Below, one piece after another: positions 1 through 20,245 of a stretch of DNA of 64,000 bases. The stretch is from Setaria digitata (Eukaryota; Nematoda; Chromadorea; Rhabditida; Setariidae). How positions within the stretch are numbered: the first letter of the stretch is position 1; the number at the start of each line of letters is the position of its first letter. The translations under genes and the position numbers were made by a program. The DNA lies in NCBI GenBank assembly GCA_003640385.1, contig RCAB01000044.1:124001-188000 (forward strand). Reading direction: 5' to 3'. The notes under the pieces are model-generated. The model did no database searches. It was not told the DNA's origin and saw only the letters and a program-made list of their open reading frames with translations.

Positions 1-539
1 TATTGTTTTAACTTATAACACACAACAATAATTATCCAGTATCAGCAAAGGAAAAAAAAAAACGATTTGGCTGTAAATCAATTTTTCAATTTAAAGGGAT
101 GCTTTCTAAAGTTTTGATTTTATATAGCTTGTTTACATTTAACTCGTCAAGTTATATAACGAATGAGTGTCATTTTAATCATTGATTGGTCTTTTTTGTC
201 TTAGACTAACACCAAAAATACTACTATTTCATTTCATTTTTTTTTTTTTCTTTAACTCAGTACATTTTAAGTCATTATTAGACCAAATTTTTACATTCAA
301 ATGTGAGAATTTAATGAATTTCCTATTCAAATAAATCTTAAAGCAGCTAGAAAAGGACAATTTTTTCTTTTGGTTTATAGAAAATGCAATTATCGATGCC
401 AAAATTTGAACATTTTAATTAGTACACATTTAAATGACATGGAAAATAAAGCATTAAGATCTGGCTGGCCTTGTCGATGGACTTTAAGTGTTTCAGAAGT
501 TTGCCATTTATCAACCTCTCACTCCTTTCTTTCAATTCA

Positions 540-712
540 CCTCCCTCTTCCTGTTCATTTCCTTCAACAACAATTCATCCCTCTCTTCCTGTTCATTTCC
601 TTCAACAATTCATCCCTCTCTTCCTGTCCATTTCCTTCAACAATAATTCAAACCTCGCTTCCTGTTCATTTCCTTCAACAATTCATCTCCTTCTTCCTGA
701 TTCATCGTCCTC
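540..712. repeat. Imperfect minisatellite, unit about 34-39 bp
   Basis: At least four copies of a unit built around cttcctgttcatttccttca followed by acaattcatc, with small indels between copies. Long open frames on the plus strand here come from this repeat. Confidence 0.9.
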
Positions 713-1392
713 TTGTTTGTTCCTTTCAGAGATCCATCATCATCTTCCTGTTTTTTCCTGAAAACAATGTTCAAACGTCATAATGCATCATATTTGATTC
801 TATTTTTGACATTTCTTGTTAAAAATTTAAAGATTATTTGGTAACAGAAATTGAAAGTTTGAAATATAGAACTAATAGAAAGTGTGGATTTTGCCGTTAC
901 TTGAAATTTATTTGCTTCTACTTATTGCAGACATTTAAACTATTTGACATGATATAGTTAAAATTTCGATCATTGATAATACCAATATTATTGGTAGGAT
1001 TTGTAAGATTAGCGTATATTTTGTTAAATTAATAAAATCTCAGGTACCATAATTTTAGCTAAATTCAACGTTGATTATTTCTCTTTTAGGAATAATCGAC
1101 AATTATTTTTTAGCATCTTAATTTGTTACTGATTATTACTCATTAGTTTGTAACTGTACGAAAAGTATCTTCTAAGCTGAGTATTTTAGAAAAAATCAGT
1201 GAAAGATTGTTGTAGGAGGAAAGAAGAACCGAAATTTGGATCTAAAGGCTTGATCAGATATGACACTTGTGTCAGAGAAACCGCAAAAGATTACTTAGAG
1301 AGTAGGACTTATCAGTATCACTTCATTAGTGAAATCTCGAAAATGATAGTGAAAATCTCGTGAACAATAGAAAAAGGAGTCATCCAAGCTTA

Positions 1393-1442
1393 TTATGACT
1401 TTTCTTCCTTGGGTCCCATAGAGCCTCCCTTGGAATCACTAA
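1393..1442 (-). other. Orphan terminal-exon candidate
   Basis: A long T-tract ending in ccag on the minus strand is followed by a frame SDSKGGSMGPKEEKS and TAA, with low AT bias. It needs an upstream exon ending in phase 1. Nearby islands on the same strand are at 4650-4525 and about 3310-3210, but the phases do not join directly. Confidence 0.3.
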
Positions 1443-2300
1443 CTGGAAAAAAAAAAAAAAAAAAACAAATCATATAAAAGCCTGAAATTGTAATCAGTCT
1501 ACTTGCTTATTTCTTCTTTTCTCTTAAGTTTTAAAATTCAAAACAACAATGATAAAGCGTCAATGGTTTATGATAATGACGATTAAAAAAATCCGAAAAA
1601 GAAAAAATGCTCCAAAGTTTTTATATATTTTTTTTTCAAATGATATTTCTAATTTTTGAAGTTGAAATGAAGCCTTCAAAAAAATTGGCTTGAAATTTTT
1701 ATTTCAATTAATTTTTTTCATTTTATTTTAATCTTGATTTATATTCATTTAAACGAAATATATGTATAAAAAATAGTTCTACTTTCAAAATTAAATATTA
1801 ATCGTATAGATTTTTTATTCTGCATACATTGATATTATCATTCCTTTTTAGTAAATAAATAAATACTATTGAATTTTTATGAACAATTAAAAGTAAACAA
1901 ACTAAAAGAAAATAAACATTATACCAATGAAAGATTGCTTTATTTTTAATTGTTCTTGTGGAAAAAATTTTTTATTTGTAAAAAAAAAAGACATTCGTTC
2001 ACTTTTTATTTTTAATTATATTCATATTCTTCAAAAATTTATGTCCATTTATCAAATTATTTCCGTTTAACAACTGCTCATAAAAATTTGTATTTTACAT
2101 TTTATTTACGTCCAGTTTACTAAAATATTTTGCTTTCCTTATAGTCCTTAAATCTTTTACTCAAATTTTCCAAAAAAAAAAAAAACTTCTTTATCAAATA
2201 ATACTCTTTGCACTTTTTTTTTTCTATGTACTACTGTTGTCAAATGTGACATCAACAGATTTGATGCATGTGCAGTAATTCTTAAGTAATTCTGTATAGT

Positions 2301-2432
2301 AAACTTATCAGCGACCATAATCGTAAACTTATGACTCTATCAAATCATTACTTATCATTTGTGNTCAGCAAACTTATCAGCGACCATAATCGTAAACTTA
2401 TGACTCTATCAAATCATTACTTATCATTTGTG
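2301..2432. repeat. 63-bp direct duplication around an N (assembly join)
   Basis: 2301-2363 and 2370-2432 are identical over 63 bp and are separated by an N at 2364 and five bases. This is the pattern left when two contig ends that overlap are placed side by side with a gap symbol. Confidence 0.9.
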
Positions 2433-4524
2433 CCCGCTAACAAAATAATCTGTAAAATGATTTTTAAGTGCATTAAAGATTAGTTTGAATATTTTTTTTA
2501 ATCTTAATTGCAGTTTCTCGGTTGCTTTTTGACATTTAGCCAAGAAATAAAAAAAAGTCCTAGCACTATTCTAGTTTGTAGCTCCTTATTTGCGTACTTA
2601 ATTTGCTTGCTGCAAATCTAGCGCTTTATCAATCAAAGCCCACAGTAAAAATAATAATATTGTTGATAAATATATGAAATAATAAACAGACATGGAATAT
2701 GTCAATTTTTGAACGGAAATTGACTGTTTGTTTGCTGTCAAGTTAGTTTATTTTATCAAAAATCGTTGTTGCTTCTGTTTTTTTCAAAAAAATTTCTTTT
2801 ATTTTTGACTTTTTATTTGTGCTATCATTAATTTTATATGCAAAATTTATGATTTTTCCATTTGTACATTTCGCATCATTCATGACTGCAATCTATTTTC
2901 CATTTCTTTCCTTTCATTTAAAGAAAAAAAAGTGGTTTTATTTTGAAAATAGGAAAAAAATTTGAAGTGTATTACGTGAAATATTTCAACCTATTCCAAA
3001 CTTAAAAAATAATAGTTATTCAAAATAATGTTAATTTTATTATTATTTTCTTTAACATGTGAAACCATTAAATATTAGTACTGAGGCAATTAACTTGATG
3101 CTAATTATTAACTTATGGATAACAATAAGTACATAAAAAATGACAAATTTGATTTCCTATTATCCAAGCGTTAGCAATTAAATCGAAGCATATGTTTCAT
3201 TAGATGGGCCACGCTCTCGATGAGTTATTATCATTCCTTCCAACTGCATTGCTTATTTCTTTTTTAACTTTCTTAATTTCAAATCCATCCGATTGCAAAG
3301 CTGAATTGTTTCATTGCAAACTTCCGAGCACACTTTTAATTGCTCCTTCAATATGCTTTTTTTTTTCGTTTCAGTTAAATCAATCAAAATTACTTTAGAG
3401 AAATATAATTACAATTAAACTTTGTCTATTTTGTTTACAATCCAATGAAATTTTATCGTTGAATTATCAAAACTTGCTTTGCAATTGGACTAATTTTTAT
3501 TTGCCATTATCAAATATAATATTAAGTTGAAGTGATTTTTATCAACAAAAAAAAGAAAATAAAACACACAAACACTATTCATTAAGAATGTTAATATCTA
3601 CTACTGTAAACTATCTTTTTCAGTCAACAATATACTTCATTTCATGAAAAACAAATTTCAAATTTTCTTTTCATTTTTTTTTAGCCTTTCAATTTTTACG
3701 TCCAAAAGTTCCATTTTGATAAAGTGTAACTATTCGATTGATAAATTTAAGTTTGATAAAACAATGAAATCTTAAAAATGATGAAAAGAGTTTGTTGAAA
3801 ATTTTTTCCATCAAAATTCTAGCTTATTTATTTTAGCTAATAATATTGAAAGTAACTTATTAAGTTTGTAACTTATAACCAAAACAAATAATGCGTGAAG
3901 TGGAAAAAGAAAATAGAAAATGATAGGAAATTAATGCTAATGACAATGGAATTTTTGCAATTTTGAAACTTTAGTAATGTAAAATTAGTTAACTCTTCTC
4001 TTAATATCAAACAAATTTATATCACGAAATTTTACTTGATTTTATTTTAACTCTTTTACAACCTGTCTGCTAGAAAAAAGAACTCTCCTGAAAAAAAGAT
4101 AGACATGAGATGAATGTAACTTGTCACTTCCTTTTTTTGTCTAAAAAAAGAAACTTTTTTTTTTAATTTTAACTTAAAAGACGGAGGGTTAAATAAACTA
4201 TTATATCAGGAAAAAAAAACTACAAGAGTCATTTGTTGCGAGTTCAGTGATCGTTACTAATATAAACTGCTCTTTCAGCTTGAAATTGAATGCAATTTTT
4301 CAGTAGCTGTGGATGTAAAATTGGTTATATTTTAGAATTTTATGTAAATGAATAGTTTTTATTGATGTTTCTTCAGTTTTTCAAATTGAATTATAAAATG
4401 AGTGAATGTTTCGATCACATGTTGTTTACATGAAGTACTCAAATCAATTACAGATGAAAGAACATTAACTAACTGCAATTCAGGAAGATTTTGCCGATAA
4501 AAGAAATAACTTCCTTTCTCTCAC

Positions 4525-4650
4525 CCGTTCAACCGTAAAATAATTGGTTAAAGTAGTATTTAGAATGCAAAGAATGCGCGAAACAAACATCAGATTAGTA
4601 TTGTGATGAAGATTATTCCGATCGGTCGAATTATTCGCATAAACTGTTTG
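4525..4650 (-). other. Orphan internal-exon candidate, 42 codons
   Basis: Bounded by an actttcag acceptor and a gtgaga donor; phase 0 frame reads QTVYANNSTDRNNLHHNTNL and continues MFVSRILCILNTTLTNYFTVER. The codon mix looks coding, but I recognise no family and found no neighbour that joins in phase. Confidence 0.3.
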
Positions 4651-6131
4651 CTGAAAGTTAACAATTTGCATATGTACCTAAGTACTGGATGATATTTCTA
4701 GCAAAATCATAATAAGATTAGTAAGTGTTAATCAAATCATTTGTAATTACTTTGTTACTGATTAAGCATCAAATTATTATTTTGAGCAAACTGAAAAACT
4801 ATATAATAAAACAAAATGCTGAAATTTGTTGAACTTATAATCTTTTATTTTAAACAGACTTATAGAAGTAGCAGTACGCTTCAGATTAAGTTTAAAATAC
4901 ATAGAAATTTTAACAGAAAAAAAAAACATAAATTCTGCTGACAAGATTAGTAATTAAATATATGTCACATCATATTGAGTAATTTTTTTTCATCAGGTCA
5001 TTTTTTTTACATCATTTATGTTCTTACATTTATTAATTTTGCTATTTTATATTTAGTACAGATGAACTATTAGTGTAAACTCTTAAATTATCATGTATAA
5101 TCATTACTTATCAGTTTCTTCGAGCCAGAATATGACTGTTGAATAATCAAACATTTGTCATCTTGTGCAAATCTATAAATCGTTTAGATTTGAATTTCAT
5201 AGAAGAGAAATAGAATATGCATGGACAGCAATATTTCGGTGACATTTTATAAACATAAAATTTTAAAACTGCATGAATTTTTGACTACAGTACGTTTTGA
5301 CAATTTCTGACTACCGCTTTTTGACTACAGTACTGATAAACAGTATTTGAAAATGATTTCATTCATAAGCAATATTTGGAGACGGTATCTATGAGGACAG
5401 TATGAAGACGGTATTCATCATATCTGAAAGCGAAGTATATTTAAGAGTTAAAATTTCAATGATATCAGTGGTGGATAGGGCTCTGAAGAGGAGCAGCTGT
5501 TGTATTTTTGATGGAGTAATTTATTTGTCGTCGTCTTCTATTGAAGTAGAGACGATATGTTTGTTTTCTGACTTCACTCTTTACTTTTTGTTCGCTTGCT
5601 TATTTTAACAAAACTTTGAAATTCTCTCATTTTTATGCTTATTTTTTTTCAACCTCATCATTCATTTTGAATTTCAAAATATTTTAACTGAAATGAATTT
5701 TGCTGCATGAATATACATATACATTTTATAAAAATTAATAACAATAATGATAATCATTAGAATTTATTACTTTATTGATTTTTGATTCTCATTTAATCTT
5801 ATTTTTTAGTTTATTCTTCGGAAAACTTTGTAATTTTTCCTTTCTTAAAACAACTTTTACTTTGTTTAAATTGAAGCTAACATGTGATTTCAAGATATTT
5901 GGCTGTATTTATTTGTACAGGATATCAGCTGATTATGAGAAAATTCAGTGAGTCACATTCTTTTTCTTTTTTTTTTTTTTTTATTTTATTTCGGAAAGAG
6001 AAGAAAAAACTAAAAATTAATAAATGGGAAGAATGTCTTGAGACTTAAGCGACAAGACAAGCATCCAGACTTGATGGCAAGATAAGCATCTAGACTTGAC
6101 TTACTAAATTTTAATTCAAGAGCAGCTTTAG

Positions 6132-14451
<8,320 letters not shown>

Positions 14452-15045
14452 AAGAAAATCAATTCTTATCTGTCTCTTTCTTTTTTGTTATGGAATATTA
14501 AATTGTGTTGTGTAATTTCACAAAAATGCTGATTATAGTAATTAAGTATATTAAGTAAACAAAACAGCAATTTAGTCGGTGAAATTATACAGTGAAATAA
14601 CTTAATCATACTGCAATACTCTTTATTAAGTAACAATTTACATATCTTTAGTAAAATCAGTCGTCATACAGTTATCATGTCCAATTAATAATCAGGAAGA
14701 TTTGCTATGTAAAAGTAATCAAAGGAAATTCTCCAAGTTGTTTACCGAAACCAATTTATTAATTGATAAACGATTTTTGAAATACAACAAAAAAAAATGA
14801 TGAAGAAATTGATAAATTTATCTCCTTTGAATGCTGCTTCCTATAATATATTTGTGATGATTATAATGATAATTAAATAAATCGAAGAATCTGATATTAT
14901 GTAAAATTATTTTTGCTACCCAACTAATTTTCTTGGTAGTGCTTGCTTTTTATTTACTCTTCTAGCCAGGTCAAGTTAATTGAATCCTCCCTAATACAAG
15001 TTTAAATTTATGAAGTTTTTAATTCAGCATAATTCCAATGAAAAG

Positions 15046-17678
15046 TTAATAAAAAACTGAATTGAAATTATTGTGCTATCCATGAAGCACAATTTAGTAC
15101 TTATAAATAAAATTGGAAAATTTAAAAAAGTTTTGAACTTACATTTAAAACGTGCAACAAAGAAAAGTGCTCCAAGAATCAGCATTTTATCTGTCACAGA
15201 GGCATTCCGTGGGACTAAAATATGAATTGATTGAGTAAGGCTACGTCACCTAAATTTATTTTGTTAGTGCTATCAAAACATAAATTTTACTGATTTTTTC
15301 ATCTGCAAGAAAATATTTCCAAAACCTTGGTAAATATGAACAAAATGAGCTAATGGAAATCCGCTAACATGAAACAGTGAAATTATCGCCGGTTGTGATC
15401 TTATCAGACGTCTCTGAACACTCCTTCATTATCATACCAATAAGATTATTCTTGTCTATTGTAATAACCTATTCATCAAACATTATTACACAAAACAATA
15501 TTTTCCGTCTTCCTTCAAATTTAACATAATTAAACCGTAAATTAAACTACCTCAATGATTATCTTAAATTAATTTGAATACACATCCTGCAGTATTAGTA
15601 ACAAAAGCTTTAAAACATATACCTCATATTGTGTATCATTATAAAAGCGACGAAAACACTTGAAATTATTAGTCGAACCGATAATCAAGTATTTTAAATT
15701 CCCTTCTGCATCCGCTATGTGAAAAGAAGGTCGGATGAAATTCATTTGCTGAATTACTGCACCTACAACTAATTGCAATTTAATACCATTCTACAAGTTA
15801 CAACAACAACTTAGAACTTATGACATTTAATTTTTAGTAACTGTACAACAAATTTCATTCACTACTATTTTACAATTTAATTTTTTAGTATTGTAGTTTT
15901 TTTTTTTTTTTTTTTTTTTAAATTACTCAAAATTTTAATGCATCAGAATAGGTGACAGCCAATAAATGTACCAATGACAAATCCTGGAGGTGATTCGATT
16001 ATCATTTGGTGGGAAGTACTGGCAAACAAGCAACACATTGGAGAAGGGACACATCCAAAGCCGGAAAAACTTGACAACGGCTTTTGCATCCTTATAACTT
16101 CCTGAATTATATACAATAGCGATCTTCTAGAACAGAAGGGTGACATTTATTGATTTATGAACATAAAAAATGGTGCAATTTTATATGGAAGCTTTGGCCC
16201 ACAGCAACGATCACGTCAAATTCGTACGTGTAAAAATGTGAATGACGTACCAGTCCCGCAGAAGTGATAAAATGCAATTTGGGACATCTTGTCGTGTTAC
16301 AATCACACTGACACGTATCACTGGATGTTTCAAAAACGTGATAGAGCTAGAAAATACACGTCTCATTGCCTCCTATCTTATCTATCACACTTTCTTGACG
16401 TAAATCAAATATGACATTTCACGTTACGTCCTTTGTGTCAACTGTTGACACGAGGAATAGGGAAGAATATTCAATGGGTCGGGTATAATGAGCATAAAAA
16501 GCAAGTTAGAAAAAACTGATTCCAGGCATAGGATCCTTCACACATTGCAGTATTTCCATCACGTCTTACATTATCACAGTTGGAATGTATAAAATTCCTA
16601 CTGCCCGAATTTTTAGCTTTCCCGTTCTCGTTTTGTTGGAAAAAGAAATTAATGGGTGAATCCGGATAAAATGAACTTAGTCTAACAAAAAAGATTACCA
16701 ATCTTCCTTCGACATCTTGAACAATGCATCGGTTTTTTCGGAGAAAGCCAAGGAATGCATCAAATGCATCCGAATTCTGTGTTCAATCTTTTAAACCAAT
16801 AACATTTTCCAATTTAGATTTTAATTTAACTTAACACTTGAGCCTTACTTCTCTTCGAAAGCTTCCTTACTCTCCTTTTTTCACTATATCAAAACTACTT
16901 TGCTTGCACAGTATTCCGCTCAATTTAGAAAAAAAGTCTCGAGTAATTTTAAAATTCTATAAACAATGAAACAACTACCTGCCGGACACAAAACTTTGTG
17001 AGTGATTTAAGTTTCGATAACGTTATGTGATCACTTACTGGTGAATGACCAGTTGCACGTTTATCTCCTGAACACACCACTTTTCTTCTTTTTAAATTAA
17101 TCAACCTAATCAGAGAGACGGTGTAACATGACAGGATCAGAATTATCATTTTTTTTTTTTTTTTTTAACAGCAATTTGATCAACAGCTAATTTTGAAAAT
17201 TTGCCATTTTTAAGAAAATGCATCTGTGGACGAGGCTGGTCGGTAATAACAGCAGGTGAAATGGCTGCAAAATATTCCGACTGCGGGTTTGAGCTATAGC
17301 TTTCCGAAAAATATTCCATATCTGTATCATTTCCGAATTCACTTCCAATTCTATGATTTTCTCCTTTGGCTTTTCTTCCTACAAATGAAATCTCGTCCCA
17401 TTTTGATATATCTACTAATTCTCCTTTACAACCGCATGTCTTTCAGGCAGACACTATCAAATATCTGTTCAGATTTGAACGGACAATAATATCACCAAGG
17501 TACTAATTATTTAAAGTAAAAGTAAGCAATACTGACATATCAAAACAAATGAAAAGCATAACAACATAAAGCACTTTCTTTTCAGACATGTGAAAAAGAT
17601 TTCAAAAAAAATAAGACATGAAATTAAATGAAGAGCAGTACCCTGAGCTTCAACCTGCATCGCCCTTTTTTGCATCAT
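15046..17678 (-). CDS. Phospholipid scramblase family protein, divergent, 10 exons, 322 residues
   Basis: Member of the scramblase (PLSCR) family of membrane-associated proteins. Exons on the minus strand, 5' to 3': 17678-17655, 17439-17185, 17067-17039, 16681-16570, 16346-16251, 16101-15972, 15762-15623, 15468-15369, 15214-15143, 15056-15046. Every phase joins and the sum is 969 nt with a terminal TAA, close to the usual scramblase length of about 300-330 residues. Recognisable landmarks are FSKLAEINVQLVIHQ (matching the L..LxQIDQxLIHQ start of the domain), EVIRMQKPL (the conserved G-E/Q-EV-x-RPL strand), IIESPPGFVIGAVIQQ (APPGxxIGxVxQ), DAEGN, IGMIMKE, DNFTVSFP and a C-terminal hydrophobic helix. 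Cysteine clusters CQCDC and CC could be palmitoylated. The N-terminal 93 residues are polar and not conserved. The start is chosen because a cag acceptor directly precedes ATGATG, suggesting trans-splicing. The first exon and the exon-2 acceptor are the least certain parts. An AATAAA-like signal lies about 90 bp past the stop. Confidence 0.85.
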
Positions 17679-18368
17679 CTGATCGAGCAACAAATCAAGG
17701 AACAATAATCCATATGAGAATGATTATTGCTAATAAATAATGTTCGGTTTGAATCATTCACAAATTTGCATCTTTTTTGCCGCTCCGAAATTTCCATCAT
17801 GATGAGATATGACATGCACACATGTAACACCTTGAAGAGATTACGGACGCATTTGTTTTTAGTTTTTCACAATCCACTGCAAATGCACACATACATACAC
17901 ACGTAAACCTAAAAAGAGCCATCCATCCATATGAACTGAAATTTTGATTCAAAAATTTGATGCTTCTTGCTAACGAGCTCATTAGATTATAGGTCAGGAG
18001 AGGTGACACCACTTAACTCATGTAGTGATATCAATCTCATCGCTGGACCTTTGACCCGAACTCCCACTACAACCGCGAGGTTTGCCTCGAGGAAACCACG
18101 CCTTCCACTATCAATCTCTGTCAGCTATAAAATTCGGGCATACGCAATCCGAATTGTGAATGCATGGTTTAATTGCTTCATGTTTCTGAGAATGCGTCAC
18201 TTTCGAGACTGGGAGTGTTTAGGTGGCCGTGCAGTGTTAGTTAGAATGTTGTTTTGAGGTGTGAGAGGTTTTTCATCTAGTTTCGCGTGCAGTCACAGTT
18301 TTAATTATATATCAGGTACCAGTCATGTTGGAATTATCTGTTTCGTGTACTTTCTTTTTCAGGTAAAA
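17679..18368. promoter_or_regulatory. Divergent promoter region between the scramblase and the AN1 zinc-finger gene
   Basis: This roughly 0.7 kb spacer separates two genes transcribed away from each other. The segment about 18040-18260 is visibly richer in G, C and CpG than the surroundings and has an open reading frame of 96 codons on the plus strand, with no homology that I recognise. I read it as shared promoter/5' UTR sequence rather than coding. No heat-shock element with canonical spacing was found, although the downstream gene family is stress inducible in other animals. Confidence 0.5.
18350..18362 (+). other. Probable spliced-leader trans-splice acceptor
   Basis: A ctttctttttcag tract ends six bases before the ATG at 18369 and no upstream coding exon is evident. 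This is the arrangement expected of a nematode SL trans-splice site. It could also be an ordinary acceptor for a 5' UTR intron. Confidence 0.55.
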
Positions 18369-20245
18369 ATGGCGGAATTCCCCGGTTTTGGACGTCAGTG
18401 TAACTTTGGTGATTGTCGTTTGTTAGGTACAGTCTTTTAATAGTGAATCACTTTGGACATAGAATGTCACACTGCTTCAAATAATTTTGCAGATGCATCA
18501 TGTCATGCGAATTCTTTTATCTTGCGTCTTTTATTTTCATCACCAGCTAGTCGTATTAGTTAATTTATTATTGTCAAATTATTGTTAAAAGTATTGGACA
18601 TTGACCTGAAAATCGAGATTTAGCTTACTTTTTCAACTACCATATTGGCGGATTCTGAATTTATTGATAGGTTTTAAAGATTTTCTGTGAAATTTTCATC
18701 CTATTTCTTTAGGTTTTCCCATTTGCAATGTGTTCCTTTTGATGCGTAATCGTTATTGGGAATAAATAACAATTGTAATTTTTAGATTTTCTTCCCATTC
18801 GATGTGATGCATGCAAGAAAGATTTTTGTGCTTCCCATTACTCATATGATGCACACTGCTGTCAGTCTTCTTATAAAAAGGTATCATGTTTGTTTTATAA
18901 AATGCTCAGTCTTTTGTTCTCTGATATATAATGAAGGCAGAATAAGATGGATTTTCAGGATGTGCAAGTACCGGTATGTCCACTCTGTAGTAAACCAATT
19001 CCTGTTGCACGAGGAGAACGTCCGGACAAACCAGTAAGCGATCATATAGATTCGAATTGTAAATCGAATCCTGCTTTAGCATTAAAGGGGAAAATTTACA
19101 CATATAATTGCTCACAACGAAACTGTAGGAAAAGAGAGGTATTTTTCAGGCCTTTTTTTGTTATGATTTTTTGTATAATCTTGTTCTAAACATGGAGAGG
19201 ACATGGAGGGTGACATGCATCATGCTAGTAGCTTAAAAGAAAGAAGGTTAGCTCACGCAGATCACATGTTTTTTCATTGAACTTTTTGTATATGTAGAAT
19301 TTGTAAAAATCGAAAATCCGGGTTTTGAAGACTTCTATACTACTTGAAAGGATGTCTGAATTCAATTAGTGGATGAAATGAGCTTATGTTTCAGCTTGTA
19401 TCTATTATGTGTGATCAGTGTAGGCAAAATTTTTGCCTAAAACATCGATTTCCAGCGGATCATGATTGCATGAAAACAAGAAACTTAAAAACTCTCACAA
19501 ATTCAGCGTGTGTTTAATCATCGTTTCTCGTTTTTATTTTTCTAGCTGATGTTATTTTCTTCTCACTCTTTAATAGATTTGATAAGTACTTATCGTCATC
19601 TTGACAGTTGAATCGAATCGATTGTAGATTAGCCGCACTACATCGCAGTAATCGGCGTTATAAGGATGAATCAGTTAAGAGAGAACCGAGCAACAGTTCT
19701 TCAGCAGTTCAGCAACACGTTTGTCCATCTTTTTTTTTTTTGATTTCAATGAATTTCAATTTGTTTTATTTACTTTTACCAAAAGTAAATTCGTTACATT
19801 TGCTTTGCCGTAGCTATTCCATCTTTAGACAGAAGATGAGGCGCTAGCTCAAGCCCTACAAAATCTTTTAAATAATTCTGATGATTACATGACTATGGAA
19901 GAACGCGATAAAGCCATTGCTGAAGAACTGCAGAGGAAGGAATATCAGTAAGTTGTTAAATTGTTTATTTGGAATAAATACTAAATGTTGAGCTGTAATT
20001 CTATGGAAACATATTAATGTGTTTATAAGCGTATTTTTGTTTACTACCGTTCTTCATGTGTGAAGTTTTTAGTGATTTCGAAAACTCTTAGACATTATTG
20101 GTAGTTCTGTAAAGTTCGAAATTAAATCCGTATTTATAGTTTTTTTTTCGTCCGAAGGGATATGTATTTTTTGTCAAAATTTTGTAGGCAGCAACTTCAA
20201 CGTGTTCCGGCCAATTCAAACCACGAAAGGTGCACTATTTCATAG
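18369..20245 (+). CDS. AN1-type zinc-finger protein of the ZFAND2 / AIRAP (AIP-1-like) family, 7 exons
   Basis: Family members bind ubiquitin/proteasome and Cdc48/p97 machinery and are induced by arsenite and other proteotoxic stress; C. elegans AIP-1 is the best-known nematode member. Exons: 18369-18426, 18786-18880, 18959-19138, 19395-19511, 19608-19718, 19829-19947, 20188-20245; phases all join, giving 245 residues. The start MAEFPGFGRQC and the first AN1 finger (C..C..CDACKKDFCASHYSYDAHCC) are followed by the linker DVQVPVCPLCSKPIPV with the usual GERPDKPVSDHID spacer. The second finger is CSQRNCRKRE..MCDQCRQNFCLKHRFPADHDC. Near the C-terminus, EDEALAQALQN resembles a ubiquitin-interacting motif. 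There is no C-terminal CaaX box, so it resembles the soluble ZFAND2A/AIP-1 form rather than the prenylated ZFAND2B form. The donor after codon TGT at 19511 is weak but is the only one that keeps phase. Confidence 0.92.

Noticed and set aside
370..783. 137-codon and 96-codon plus-strand open frames
   Set aside because: Both run through the 34-39 bp minisatellite at 540-712, which lacks stops in two frames; composition is repeat-driven and there is no splice or homology support.
17967..18257. 96-codon plus-strand frame in the divergent promoter
   Set aside because: The GC-richer composition alone explains the lack of stops; no splice site links it to the AN1 gene and the protein resembles nothing I know.
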